Origin: Phocaeicola massiliensis B84634 = Timone 84634 = DSM 17679 = JCM 13223
GTDB taxonomy: Bacteria > Bacteroidota > Bacteroidia > Bacteroidales > Bacteroidaceae
Direction of reading: 5' to 3'
DNA: 64,000 bases
NCBI RefSeq assembly: GCF_000382445.1
Contig: NZ_KB905472.1
Coordinates: 143,621-207,620, forward strand
Shown here: one piece after another, positions 1 to 7,980 of the stretch
Layout: each line of letters begins with the position of its first letter
Position numbering within the stretch: position 1 is the first letter of the stretch
Translations under genes and position numbers: made by a program
The notes under the pieces: generated by a model
What the model was told of the DNA's origin: nothing
Databases searched by the model: none
What the model saw: the letters and a program-made list of their open reading frames with translations, nothing else

Positions 1-1416
1 ACGGAGGACGGTCGTACGGTTTTTGAGGAGGCTTCTCAGGCTTTTGCCCATCTTCATGCCATGGAAGCGGAGATTGAGGCCATTAACAATGAGTTGGCTA
101 CGCGTACCGATTACGAGAGCGATTCTTATATGGAACTTATCGAGAAAGTTTCTACCATGAGCGAGAAGTTTTATGCCATCGATCTTACCCATTTTGAGGA
201 AGATGTGGAAAAAGCGTTGCTCGGGCTGGGATTCACGCGCGAAGATTTCAACCGGCAGACCAGTGATTTCAGCGGCGGATGGCGTATGCGCATCGAGTTG
301 GCGAAACTGCTCCTGCAGAATCCTGATGTTCTTCTTCTTGACGAGCCGACCAATCATCTTGATATCGAGTCCATACAATGGTTGGAAGATTTTCTGATAA
401 CAAGTGCAAAGGCTGTCATTGTCATCAGTCACGACCGTAAGTTTGTGGATAACATCACTACGCGCACCATCGAAGTAACCATGGGACGTATCTATGACTA
501 TAAAGTGAACTATTCGCAATATCTTGTCCTTCGTAAAGAACGCCGCGAGCAACAGATGAAACAATACGAAGAGCAGCAGAAAATGATTCAGGAGACAAAA
601 GACTTTATCGAACGCTTCAAAGGAACTTATAGCAAGACATTGCAAGTGCAAAGCCGTGTCAAGATGCTCGAAAAGCTGGAGCTGGTGGAAGTGGATGAGG
701 AAGACACTTCGGCGCTTCGCCTTAAGTTTCCCCCATCACCCCGAAGTGGAAATTATCCGGTTATTATGGACGGGGTAGGCAAGACGTATGGCGACCACGT
801 AGTGTTCAGCAATGCGTCTCTCACTATCGAGCGCGGTGATAAAGTGGCTTTTGTGGGAAAGAACGGTGAGGGTAAGTCTACGCTGGTGAAATGTATCATG
901 AAGGAGATAGAGCACGAAGGAACACTCACACTGGGACATAATGTTCAGATCGGCTACTTTGCACAGAATCAGGCTTCGCTGCTGGATGAAAACCTGACGG
1001 TCTTTCAAACCATCGATGATGTGGCTAAAGGTGAAATCCGTAATAAGATTCGTGACTTGCTGGGAGCTTTCATGTTTGGCAGTCCCGAGGCTTCGATGAA
1101 GAAGGTTAAGGTACTTTCGGGAGGTGAACGCACCCGTCTGGCAATGATAAAGTTACTTCTTGAACCGGTCAATCTGCTGATTCTCGATGAGCCTACCAAT
1201 CACCTCGACATGAAGACAAAAGATATCTTGAAACAGGCTTTGCTTGATTTTGACGGTACGCTTATCGTGGTATCCCATGACCGTGATTTCCTTGATGGGC
1301 TGGTGAGCAAGGTGTATGAATTCGGCAACAAGAAAGTGAAAGAGCATCTTTGCGGCATCTATGAATTCCTGGAAACGAAGAAGATGGAAAGCTTGCAAGA
1401 GCTTGAAAAGAAATAA
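1..1416 (+). CDS. ABC-F family ATPase, C-terminal part (5' end outside window)
   Basis: The reading frame is open from the first base, so the gene starts upstream; 471 residues are visible. It is a soluble duplicated-ATPase protein of the ABC-F type, a family that acts on ribosomes rather than in transport. The first domain lacks its Walker A (off the edge) but shows the signature FSGGWRMRIELAKLL and Walker B LLLDEPTNHLD. A charged linker follows, then a complete second domain with Walker A GKNGEGKST, signature LSGGERTRL and Walker B LLILDEPTNHLD, and H-loop VVSHDRDFL. No membrane segments are seen. I cannot tell EttA-, Uup- or resistance-type ABC-F apart without the missing N-terminus. It converges on rfbB across a repeat-containing gap. 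Confidence 0.93.
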   Translation, partial: TEDGRTVFEEASQAFAHLHAMEAEIEAINNELATRTDYESDSYMELIEKVSTMSEKFYAIDLTHFEEDVEKALLGLGFTREDFNRQTSDFSGGWRMRIELAKLLLQNPDVLLLDEPTNHLDIESIQWLEDFLITSAKAVIVISHDRKFVDNITTRTIEVTMGRIYDYKVNYSQYLVLRKERREQQMKQYEEQQKMIQETKDFIERFKGTYSKTLQVQSRVKMLEKLELVEVDEEDTSALRLKFPPSPRSGNYPVIMDGVGKTYGDHVVFSNASLTIERGDKVAFVGKNGEGKSTLVKCIMKEIEHEGTLTLGHNVQIGYFAQNQASLLDENLTVFQTIDDVAKGEIRNKIRDLLGAFMFGSPEASMKKVKVLSGGERTRLAMIKLLLEPVNLLILDEPTNHLDMKTKDILKQALLDFDGTLIVVSHDRDFLDGLVSKVYEFGNKKVKEHLCGIYEFLETKKMESLQELEKK

Positions 1417-1495
1417 TGTAAAAGTCACATTGTATCGCCTCCTGCTGCTTAACCGCGGCCAAAGGGAAGATTAAGTCGTTTCCTGCTGTCGGTCA

Positions 1496-1640
1496 AGGGC
1501 TTTTAAACGGAAGATTACTACAGTCTCCGGCAGCGGACTGTACAGTCCACCGTAGTAGACCATACAGTCTCCGGTAATAGACTGTACAGTCCATTGCCGA
1601 AGACTATAATACTTCGACTGATAAAAGGGGGTAATCTAAC
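1496..1640 (+). repeat. Array 1 of 22-bp palindromic units (four units, 1520-1607)
   Basis: Four head-to-tail units of exactly 22 bp begin at 1520, 1542, 1564 and 1586. Each starts ACAGTC and ends near GACTGT or GAC(C/T)AT, so each can fold on itself. The core resembles CCGGCAGCGG. A leader (TTTTAAACGGAAGATTACT, 1501-1519) and a trailer (AATACTTCGACTGATAAAAGG, near 1608-1628) resemble the flanks of the array at 28045-28190 read on the other strand. The array lies between convergent genes. The rest of 1417-1750 shows nothing else that I recognise. Confidence 0.85.
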
Positions 1641-1766
1641 GGATGAGAATGCTTGTTACGGCTGATGAAAGGACATACTTCATTAGCTGTTTCTTTATTC
1701 TTGTATGCAAGTCCTCGGTTAGGATAGAACTGTTCCGGTGTTGGTCAAGCTGAAGTTAAAATAATC

Positions 1767-1822
1767 GGAAAGCGGTGGCAGCAGATTCACGATACATTGA
1801 TTACCTGCTGCCACCGCTTCCG
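1767..1822 (-). terminator. Terminator hairpin of rfbB
   Basis: A perfect stem of about 17 bp (GAAGCGGTGGCAGCA at 1769-1783 against its complement at 1806-1820) lies just past the rfbB stop. On the minus strand it is followed by a T-rich stretch (TTATTTTAACTT). Confidence 0.75.
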
Positions 1823-1835
1823 GTCTATTGATGTA

Positions 1836-2975
1836 TTATCTGTTTTTATACATACTTTCGTAATACTTCTGATAATCACCGCTGGTTACATTTTCCACCC
1901 AAGCTTGATTCTCCAGATACCATTGTATTGTTTTCACGATGCCCACTTCAAATTTTGTTTCAGGATACCAGCCCAGTTCCTTTGTAATCTTTTCGGGGTC
2001 GATGGCATAACGCTGGTCATGTCCCAAACGGTCTTTGACGAACGTAATCAGTGACTCGTTAATCCAGTCAATGCTGATTTCGCCGTTCTCTTTCCGTTCC
2101 TTCTTCTTTAATACCTTGCGATATTCGGGATTTTCGGTCATCATCTGATGGATGGTGGCAATGGTAAGCTTGACTATTTCTATATTTTGCTTTTCATTAT
2201 GTCCGCCTACATTGTAAACTTCTCCGTTGCGTCCCCGGCGTACCACTAAATCGATGGCTTTGCAATGGTCTTCCACATACAGCCAGTCGCGCACATTGCT
2301 TCCGTCGCCGTAGACAGGAAGCTTCTTGCCTTCCAGAATGTTCTTGATGATAAGCGGAATCAGTTTCTCGGGAAAATGATAAGGACCGTAGTTGTTGGAA
2401 CAACGGGTGATGGTGACAGGCATCTTGTATGTATCACGATATGCCATTACAATCATGTCGGCACTTGTCTTTGAGGCGCTGTAAGGGCTGTGAGGGCAAA
2501 GCGGTGTTTCTTCTGTAAAGAAACCTTCGGCTCCCAGACTGCCATATACTTCATCGGTAGACACCTGATGATAGCGCACGTCTTTGCGCCAAGTGGGATA
2601 TCCGTGTTCGTCCTTACCGGTGACCCATGCACGGCGGGCAGCATCCAGCAGGTTTTGTGTGCCGAGGATGTTGGTCTGTAAAAACAGTTGCGGATTCTCA
2701 ATGCTGCGGTCTACGTGGCTCTCGGCAGCAAAGTTCACTACATAATCAAACTTATATTCAGCAAAGAGCTGGTCTGCAAGTGCTTGGTCACAGATATCTC
2801 CTTTTACAAAGAAGCAACGTTCATTATCAATGTCAGATGCGATGGTTCCCAGATTTCCGGCGTAGGTCAGGGCGTCAAGGACAACGACCTTGATATCGTC
2901 ATGCTTGGCCAAAATGTACTTTAAATAGTTGGCGCCGATAAATCCGGCAGCTCCTGTAACGAGATAAGTCTTCAT
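1836..2975 (-). CDS. rfbB: dTDP-glucose 4,6-dehydratase
   Basis: The 379-residue product is an extended short-chain dehydrogenase that converts dTDP-glucose to dTDP-4-keto-6-deoxyglucose, the committed step toward dTDP-rhamnose and related sugars for surface polysaccharide. Visible features are the NAD-binding GAAGFIG (residues 8-14), the active-site TDE (140-142, in VSTDEVYG), and the catalytic YSASK (Tyr165, Lys169). Length is slightly above the usual 350, mainly through an insert around residues 275-310. The other rml genes are not adjacent, so it may act with remote partners. A weak TAnnTTTG-like site lies 5' in the 60-bp gap from the phosphoesterase gene, so the two may be co-transcribed. 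Confidence 0.96.
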   Translation of the reverse strand: MKTYLVTGAAGFIGANYLKYILAKHDDIKVVVLDALTYAGNLGTIASDIDNERCFFVKGDICDQALADQLFAEYKFDYVVNFAAESHVDRSIENPQLFLQTNILGTQNLLDAARRAWVTGKDEHGYPTWRKDVRYHQVSTDEVYGSLGAEGFFTEETPLCPHSPYSASKTSADMIVMAYRDTYKMPVTITRCSNNYGPYHFPEKLIPLIIKNILEGKKLPVYGDGSNVRDWLYVEDHCKAIDLVVRRGRNGEVYNVGGHNEKQNIEIVKLTIATIHQMMTENPEYRKVLKKKERKENGEISIDWINESLITFVKDRLGHDQRYAIDPEKITKELGWYPETKFEVGIVKTIQWYLENQAWVENVTSGDYQKYYESMYKNR

Positions 2976-3035
2976 ATTTTTAGTTATTACTGTTTTTGTG
3001 GGGCAAAGTTCGGAAAGATTTTCTTACTATCCAAC

Positions 3036-3527
3036 TTATTCTGCCAATTCTATTACTTCTAAATCTTTAAATTCTCCTTGGTCTATTACAAAACGCACCA
3101 GTGTGCGAACGGTGTGGAAACCTGATTTGCCTGCTGCTCCCGGATTGATGTGCAGCAGGCCGAGAGTCTTGTCATATTTCACTTTCAGGATGTGAGAATG
3201 CCCGCTGATGAATAATTGGGGCGGCTTTACAAACAGGCTGCCGCGGATGGACGGGTCGTAATTGCCCGGATAACCGCCGATGTGCTTCATCAGTACTTCT
3301 GCACCGTCGACGGTAAAACGGTTTATCTGTGGATAAAGTTTACGGATTTCCTGTCCGTCGATATTTCCGTATACGGCACGAAAGGGTCGGAAGGCAGCTA
3401 ACCGTTCGGCAACTTCCACCGAGCCGATGTCGCCTGCATGCCAAATCTCGTCACATTCCTCAAAGTATTTTAAATATTTATCGTCCCAATATGAATGAGT
3501 ATCCGATAATAATCCAATTCTAGTCAT
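3036..3527 (-). CDS. YfcE-type metallophosphoesterase
   Basis: The start chosen gives MTRIGLLSDTHSYW and 163 residues; an ATG at 3602 would add 25 residues that overlap the divergent ppk1 start and its promoter, so I reject it. Metal-binding motifs of the calcineurin-like fold are all present: D-x-H (SDTH), GD (HAGDIG), GN-x-D (VYGNIDG), H in MKHIGG and the final GHSH (SGHSHI). Family members are small cytosolic phosphodiesterases related to YfcE and MJ0936; the natural substrate is not known. It is divergent from ppk1 with nearly touching promoters, and rfbB lies 60 bp downstream. Confidence 0.92.
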   Translation of the reverse strand: MTRIGLLSDTHSYWDDKYLKYFEECDEIWHAGDIGSVEVAERLAAFRPFRAVYGNIDGQEIRKLYPQINRFTVDGAEVLMKHIGGYPGNYDPSIRGSLFVKPPQLFISGHSHILKVKYDKTLGLLHINPGAAGKSGFHTVRTLVRFVIDQGEFKDLEVIELAE

Positions 3528-3533
3528 TGTTTG

Positions 3534-3565
3534 TTTGTTTATTTCCAACAAAGGTACTATATTTG
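3534..3565 (+). promoter_or_regulatory. Promoter of ppk1
   Basis: TTTG at 3534-3537 and TATATTTG at 3558-3565 are separated by 20 bp, matching the Bacteroides -33/-7 consensus; the ppk1 ATG is 19 bp downstream. Confidence 0.65.
3549..3556 (-). promoter_or_regulatory. -7 element for the YfcE-type gene
   Basis: CAAAGGTA on the plus strand reads TACCTTTG on the minus strand, 21 bp before the chosen start. No good -33 at the usual spacing was seen. Confidence 0.5.
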
Positions 3566-3584
3566 ACACAAATCTTAGCATATT

Positions 3585-5654
3585 ATGGAGAGCAAATATC
3601 ATTATTTTAAACGTGATATCAGTTGGTTGTCATTTAATCATCGGGTATTACTGGAGGCCGATGATGACTCCCTTCCGCTATATGAGCGAATAAATTTTGT
3701 TTCAATATATTCTTCCAATCTCGAAGAGTTCTATAAGATACGTGTGGCAGAACATAAAGCGATTGCTTCGGGCGGTCACAGTGATGATATTACTCAGGAA
3801 GAGGCAAAACATCTTATTCATCAGATAACCGAGGTGGTGAATGAGCAGATGGAAGACCGTATTCGCATTTATGAACGCAAGCTGATTCCTGCTTTGCGTG
3901 AACAGCAGCATGTGGTGTTTTACCAAAGCAAGCAGGAGGTGGAGCCCGTGCATACGGAGTTCATCAGGAACTTCTTCAAAGAGGAGATTTTTCCTTATTT
4001 GCAGCCCGTGCCTGTATGTAAGAATCGCATCAAGACTTTTTTGCGTGACAACCGTCTTTATCTTTCGGTGCGTGTCATCCGTCGTGACACCGATGAGAAG
4101 GAATATTATATCATCAAACTGCCATATAGCAAAGTGCCCCGTTTCATCGAGCTTCCCCGGGTGGGTGAGTATTTCTATCTGATGTATATGGAGGATATCA
4201 TCAAGGCAAATATTGACCGTATGTTTCCCGGCTATGAGTTGGATTGCAGCTATTGTTGCAAGATATCGCGTGATGCCGATATTTTTGTCGATGATGCCGA
4301 AAGTTCTGAAAAGATGGTAGAGCAACTGAAAAAGAAGGTGAAGAAGCGCAAGATAGGGGCGGTATGTCGTTTTGTGTATGACCGCAAGATGCCTGTGGAC
4401 TATCTGGAATTCCTTGTGGATGCCTTTGACATCAATCGCGATGAGCTGGTTCCGGGTGACAAGCATCTCAACCTTGAAGACTTGTCGCATTTGCCCAATC
4501 CTAATCGTGGTAATGAAGCACCGGTCAAGCCGGTACCCATGAAACTGAATTATCTGGATGAAAAAGAATCCATCTTCCGATATGTCAATAAGCGTGATTT
4601 GCTGTTGCACTTTCCCTATCATTCGTTTGACCATTTTATCCATTTCCTTTACGAAGCGGTGCACGACCCTTCTTGCAAAGAGATTATGATTACCCAGTAT
4701 CGGGTGGCAGAAAACTCGGAGGTTATCAATACGCTGATAGCTGCTGCACAAAACGGTAAGCAGGTGACTGTCTTTGTGGAGCTGAAGGCACGTTTTGATG
4801 AAGAAAATAATTTGGCGACGGCCGAACTGATGGAGAAAGCGGGAATACACATTATATATAGTATTCCGGGACTGAAAGTGCATGCGAAGGTGGCATTGGT
4901 GCTTCGCCGCAACAAGGAAGGAAAGCAAGTGCGCAGCTATGCTTATATCAGTACGGGGAATTTTAATGAGAAAACGGCAACGGTATATGCCGATTCGGGT
5001 TTGTTTACTTCGAATGAAGTAATTGTCAATGACTTGCATACGCTTTTCCGTGTGTTGCGTAAGGAGGTGGCTGAACCGAAATTCAAACGTCTGCTGGTGG
5101 CACGGTTCAATCTGTTGCCGGAGTTGCGCAGGCGGATTGGTTATGAAATAAATATGGCGAAAGCCGGAAAAGAGGCACATATCATTTTGAAAATGAATGC
5201 ACTGCAAGACCCGGCTATGATTGATGAACTCTATAAGGCGAGTGAAGCGGGGGTGAAGATTGATTTGATAGTCCGTGGTATCTGCTGTTTGATACCCGGC
5301 CAGGCATACAGCAAGAATATCCGTATCACCCGTATAGTGGACAGCTTCTTGGAGCATGCCCGTATCTGGTACTTCCTGAACGGTGGGAAACCGCTTCTTT
5401 TCATGGGGTCGCCGGACTGGATGAGGCGTAATCTGTATCGGCGGATAGAGGCGGTGACTCCTGTCATGGACGAAGAGTTGAAACAGGAGATGATTGATAT
5501 GCTTCATATCCAGTTGAGGGATAACCAAAAGGCAGGATGGGTGGATGAGAACTTAAAGAATGTGCTGAAAAAGAATCCGAATGAAGAACCGGTACGCGCC
5601 CAATATGCATTTTATGAGTATCTGAAAGAGAAGAATGACCGTAATCGGCTGTAG
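3585..5654 (+). CDS. ppk1: Polyphosphate kinase 1
   Basis: The 689-residue product is of normal length for PPK1, which reversibly transfers the ATP gamma-phosphate to polyphosphate. The N-terminal and head domains carry YFKRDISWLSFNHRVL (from residue 7) and FYKIRVAEHK. The two phospholipase-D-like catalytic domains contain the conserved histidines: His433 in GLKVHAK, corresponding to the autophosphorylated residue, and His591 in FLEHARIWYF. YISTGNFNEKTA between them is also typical. The gene is monocistronic by position, with its own promoter and a strong bidirectional hairpin 50 bp after the stop. A long open frame on the opposite strand here is only a shadow of the coding bias. Confidence 0.97.
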   Translation: MESKYHYFKRDISWLSFNHRVLLEADDDSLPLYERINFVSIYSSNLEEFYKIRVAEHKAIASGGHSDDITQEEAKHLIHQITEVVNEQMEDRIRIYERKLIPALREQQHVVFYQSKQEVEPVHTEFIRNFFKEEIFPYLQPVPVCKNRIKTFLRDNRLYLSVRVIRRDTDEKEYYIIKLPYSKVPRFIELPRVGEYFYLMYMEDIIKANIDRMFPGYELDCSYCCKISRDADIFVDDAESSEKMVEQLKKKVKKRKIGAVCRFVYDRKMPVDYLEFLVDAFDINRDELVPGDKHLNLEDLSHLPNPNRGNEAPVKPVPMKLNYLDEKESIFRYVNKRDLLLHFPYHSFDHFIHFLYEAVHDPSCKEIMITQYRVAENSEVINTLIAAAQNGKQVTVFVELKARFDEENNLATAELMEKAGIHIIYSIPGLKVHAKVALVLRRNKEGKQVRSYAYISTGNFNEKTATVYADSGLFTSNEVIVNDLHTLFRVLRKEVAEPKFKRLLVARFNLLPELRRRIGYEINMAKAGKEAHIILKMNALQDPAMIDELYKASEAGVKIDLIVRGICCLIPGQAYSKNIRITRIVDSFLEHARIWYFLNGGKPLLFMGSPDWMRRNLYRRIEAVTPVMDEELKQEMIDMLHIQLRDNQKAGWVDENLKNVLKKNPNEEPVRAQYAFYEYLKEKNDRNRL

Positions 5655-5704
5655 TCCGGTGAATTCTTCATTTGCGGTGGATGGCATGAATCTCCAATAT
5701 TTTG

Positions 5705-5739
5705 CTGTTTTCGGGCGAGCAAACCTCGCCCGAAAACAG
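5705..5739. terminator. Bidirectional hairpin between ppk1 and the kinase-like gene (part of a REP-like element)
   Basis: CTGTTTTCGGGCGAG (5705-5719) pairs perfectly with 5725-5739 around a 5-nt loop. It lies between convergent genes and is followed by a T-rich stretch. It is also one hairpin of the dispersed REP-like family described next. Confidence 0.7.
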
Positions 5740-5792
5740 TTTGCTTTGTGCATTACTTCCAAGGCCGTGACCGTTGGTTTGGTCTGGACATA
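5705..5792 (-). repeat. REP/BIME-like dispersed element, copy A
   Basis: Read on the minus strand this region gives CCAACGGTCAC, a short spacer ending in AGTAAT, then GCAAAGCAAACTGTTTTCGG and CGAGG hairpin sequence. The same words occur in copy B at 19999-20165. The first REP hairpin (GGGGCAGGG type) is missing in this copy, so it is partial. Confidence 0.75.
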
Positions 5793-5814
5793 TTTTCCAA
5801 GGTCTTTTTGAGTG

Positions 5815-6450
5815 TTATTTTTGGATTCCCAGTTTCAGCTTGACAAACTCTTTGATAAACTGCACAGTTCCGTCTATTCCCAATACCGATGAGTCAATGC
5901 ACAGGTGGTAGGTTTCTGCAGCTCCCCATGTTTTATAGCTGTAATAATTATAATAGGAAGAGCGTTTCTTATCGGCTTTCTCCATTAACTCTTCGGCAGC
6001 CTCCGAAGGTATGTTGTGGATTCTCATCAGCCGCTCTATTCGCGCCTCTTTTGAAGCAGATACAAATACATTGACACATCGCGGATGGTCGCGAAGGATA
6101 TAATCGGCGCATCTTCCCACAAAAAGGCAGGACTGTCTTTCGGCCAACTCGCGTATCACATCACTCTGAATTTTGAACAGTGAATCATTGCTCAGACAGC
6201 TTCCATAGGGGATGGCACCGTCACTGATAAAAGGAAAACGAGTACCAAACAGACCGCCGATGATGCTTTGTGAAGCGCGCTCATCGGCTTTCTCGAAGAA
6301 CTCCTTACACAATCCGCTCTCATCGGAAGCAAGTTTTATCAATTCTTTATCATAGAAGGCGATACCGAATTCTTTTGCCAGCTTCTCGCCTATTTCTTTA
6401 CCACCACTGCCTAGCTGACGGCCTAGGTTTATGACATAATTCTCGTTCAT
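5815..6450 (-). CDS. Cytidylate kinase-like family protein
   Basis: The 211-residue protein starts MNENYVINLGRQLGSGGKEIG, the P-loop-like N-terminus of the cytidylate-kinase-like family (Pfam Cytidylate_kin2). Downstream are AFYDKELIKLA, FVGRCADYIL and VFVSASKEARIERLM, which match the family's nucleotide-kinase fold. It is distinct from the housekeeping Cmk (Walker A GPxGxGKST), so CMP-kinase activity is not assured. The start lies 41 bp after the MATE gene's stop, so the two are probably co-transcribed, perhaps with no functional link. Confidence 0.85.
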   Translation of the reverse strand: MNENYVINLGRQLGSGGKEIGEKLAKEFGIAFYDKELIKLASDESGLCKEFFEKADERASQSIIGGLFGTRFPFISDGAIPYGSCLSNDSLFKIQSDVIRELAERQSCLFVGRCADYILRDHPRCVNVFVSASKEARIERLMRIHNIPSEAAEELMEKADKKRSSYYNYYSYKTWGAAETYHLCIDSSVLGIDGTVQFIKEFVKLKLGIQK

Positions 6451-6491
6451 AGTCGTAATAAATTAGTGAGTATATCGGCAAATATAATTAT

Positions 6492-7859
6492 TTAATTTGA
6501 AACTTGCTTCTGTGCATGAGACTTAAAAATCTGAAATTGCCGATAAAGCATGACGGCTGCCACGATGCTGGCTGCCAAGTCGGAAATCGGCATGCTCATC
6601 CATATTCCTTTTGAACCCCAGAACATGGGTAAAATAATGATGCAAGGTAACAGGAAAAGCAATTGGCGGGTAAGGGACAGGAAGATAGCCTTGGATGCCA
6701 TTCCGATACTTTGGAAAAAGTTGGAAGTAACCATCTGAAAACCGATAATGGGGAAAAACATGACTACGATACGCAGTCCGGTGGCCGAACGCTCAATCAA
6801 TCCTTCGTGGGTGGTAAAGGCGGATACAGCCAGTTCGGGCATCAGTTCGCCTACAAGGAATCCGCTGGTGGTGACAAGGGTGGCTCCGTAGATGGTCAGT
6901 TTTAATACTTGGTTAACCCGATGGTATTGACGGGCACCGAAATTGTATCCGGCAATGGGTTGCATGCCTTGATTGAGACCCATCACAATCATGACAAACA
7001 AGAATACGATACGGTTTACAATACCGAAAGCGCCAATGGCAAGGTCACCATCATATTCTTTCAATCCTTTGTTGATAAAGATGACAATGAAGCAGGCTGC
7101 CAAATTCATCAGGAAAGGAGACATACCGATGGCAATGGTGTTTTTTACGATGCTGCCGCGCAATTTGTAAATGCCGTGGCGCAGATGGAGCAATTCGTTT
7201 TTGTTGGTGAAGGTTTTGAACTGCCATGTCAATGAAATGATTTGTGCCAGGATAGTGGCAATCGCCGCACCTTCAATACCCCATTTGAATATATAAATGA
7301 AGATAGGGTCGAGCAGTGTATTGATGATAACGGTGGTGATGGTGGCTATCATTGCCTTTTGCGGATGTCCGGATGCCCGAAGCAAAGCGTTCAATCCGAG
7401 GTACATGTGTGTCACCACATTACCTAAAAGGATGATGTACATGTAGTCGCGGGCGTATGAAATAGTGTCTGCACTGGCTCCGAAGAAATAGAGAATAGGG
7501 TCGAGGAAGAGGAGTGTGAGGATGGTGAAGCCGATGCCGATAATGAGATTCAGGGTGATGACATTGCCCAGAATATGTTGGGCGGTATCATAGTCTTTTT
7601 GTCCCAATCGGACAGACACAAGTGTGGAAGCACCTACGCCTACCAGCGAACCGAAGGCGGCTGCCAGATTCATAAGAGGGAAAGTAATTGCCAATCCTGA
7701 AATAGCCAAGGGACCCACTCCGTGTCCGATAAAGATACTGTCTACCATGTTGTAAAGTGATGAGGCGGTCATTGCGATAATTGCGGGGATTGCGTATTGC
7801 ATCAATAATTTTCCAATCCGTTCTGTGCCTAGTTCTGTTGCTGTTCCTGCTTTAGCCAT
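6492..7859 (-). CDS. MATE family efflux transporter
   Basis: The 455-residue product has twelve predictable hydrophobic segments and the typical opening IGKLLMQYAIPAIIAMTASSLYNMVDSIFIG followed by ISGLAITFPLMN and LVGVGASTLVSVRLG, all hallmarks of MATE (MOP superfamily) pumps that use Na+ or H+ gradients to expel cationic drugs or metabolites. The C-terminal half repeats the pattern (IGMSPFLMNLAACF, GMQPIAGYNFGARQY). The substrate cannot be inferred. The gene is divergent from the S8 protease gene; the shared 121-bp gap holds a -7 for each direction (minus 7899-7906, plus 7939-7946). Confidence 0.95.
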   Translation of the reverse strand: MAKAGTATELGTERIGKLLMQYAIPAIIAMTASSLYNMVDSIFIGHGVGPLAISGLAITFPLMNLAAAFGSLVGVGASTLVSVRLGQKDYDTAQHILGNVITLNLIIGIGFTILTLLFLDPILYFFGASADTISYARDYMYIILLGNVVTHMYLGLNALLRASGHPQKAMIATITTVIINTLLDPIFIYIFKWGIEGAAIATILAQIISLTWQFKTFTNKNELLHLRHGIYKLRGSIVKNTIAIGMSPFLMNLAACFIVIFINKGLKEYDGDLAIGAFGIVNRIVFLFVMIVMGLNQGMQPIAGYNFGARQYHRVNQVLKLTIYGATLVTTSGFLVGELMPELAVSAFTTHEGLIERSATGLRIVVMFFPIIGFQMVTSNFFQSIGMASKAIFLSLTRQLLFLLPCIIILPMFWGSKGIWMSMPISDLAASIVAAVMLYRQFQIFKSHAQKQVSN

Positions 7860-7898
7860 ATTCTTTACTTTTTACCTGTTTAATTCTGAAATTCGTTG

Positions 7899-7906
7899 CA
7901 AAGGTA
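7899..7906 (-). promoter_or_regulatory. -7 element for the MATE gene
   Basis: CAAAGGTA on plus is TACCTTTG on minus, 39 bp before the ATG. Confidence 0.5.
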
Positions 7907-7938
7907 CGCAAAAATTGAGCTTGAGGGAAAAGATTATG

Positions 7939-7946
7939 TATCTTTG
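7939..7946 (+). promoter_or_regulatory. -7 element for the S8 protease gene
   Basis: TATCTTTG lies 34 bp before the ATG; the -33 box is poor (TTGA near 7915). Confidence 0.5.
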
Positions 7947-7980
7947 CGATGAAAAAAAATAATAAGTAAGAGTTGCTAAG

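Noticed and set aside
1520..1607. Possible CRISPR array
   Set aside because: Units are adjacent with no unique spacers, period is 22 bp and no cas genes are present.
3702..5528. Very long open frame on the minus strand opposite ppk1
   Set aside because: It lies fully antisense to a well-supported gene and its product has no recognisable motif; such frames arise from codon bias.
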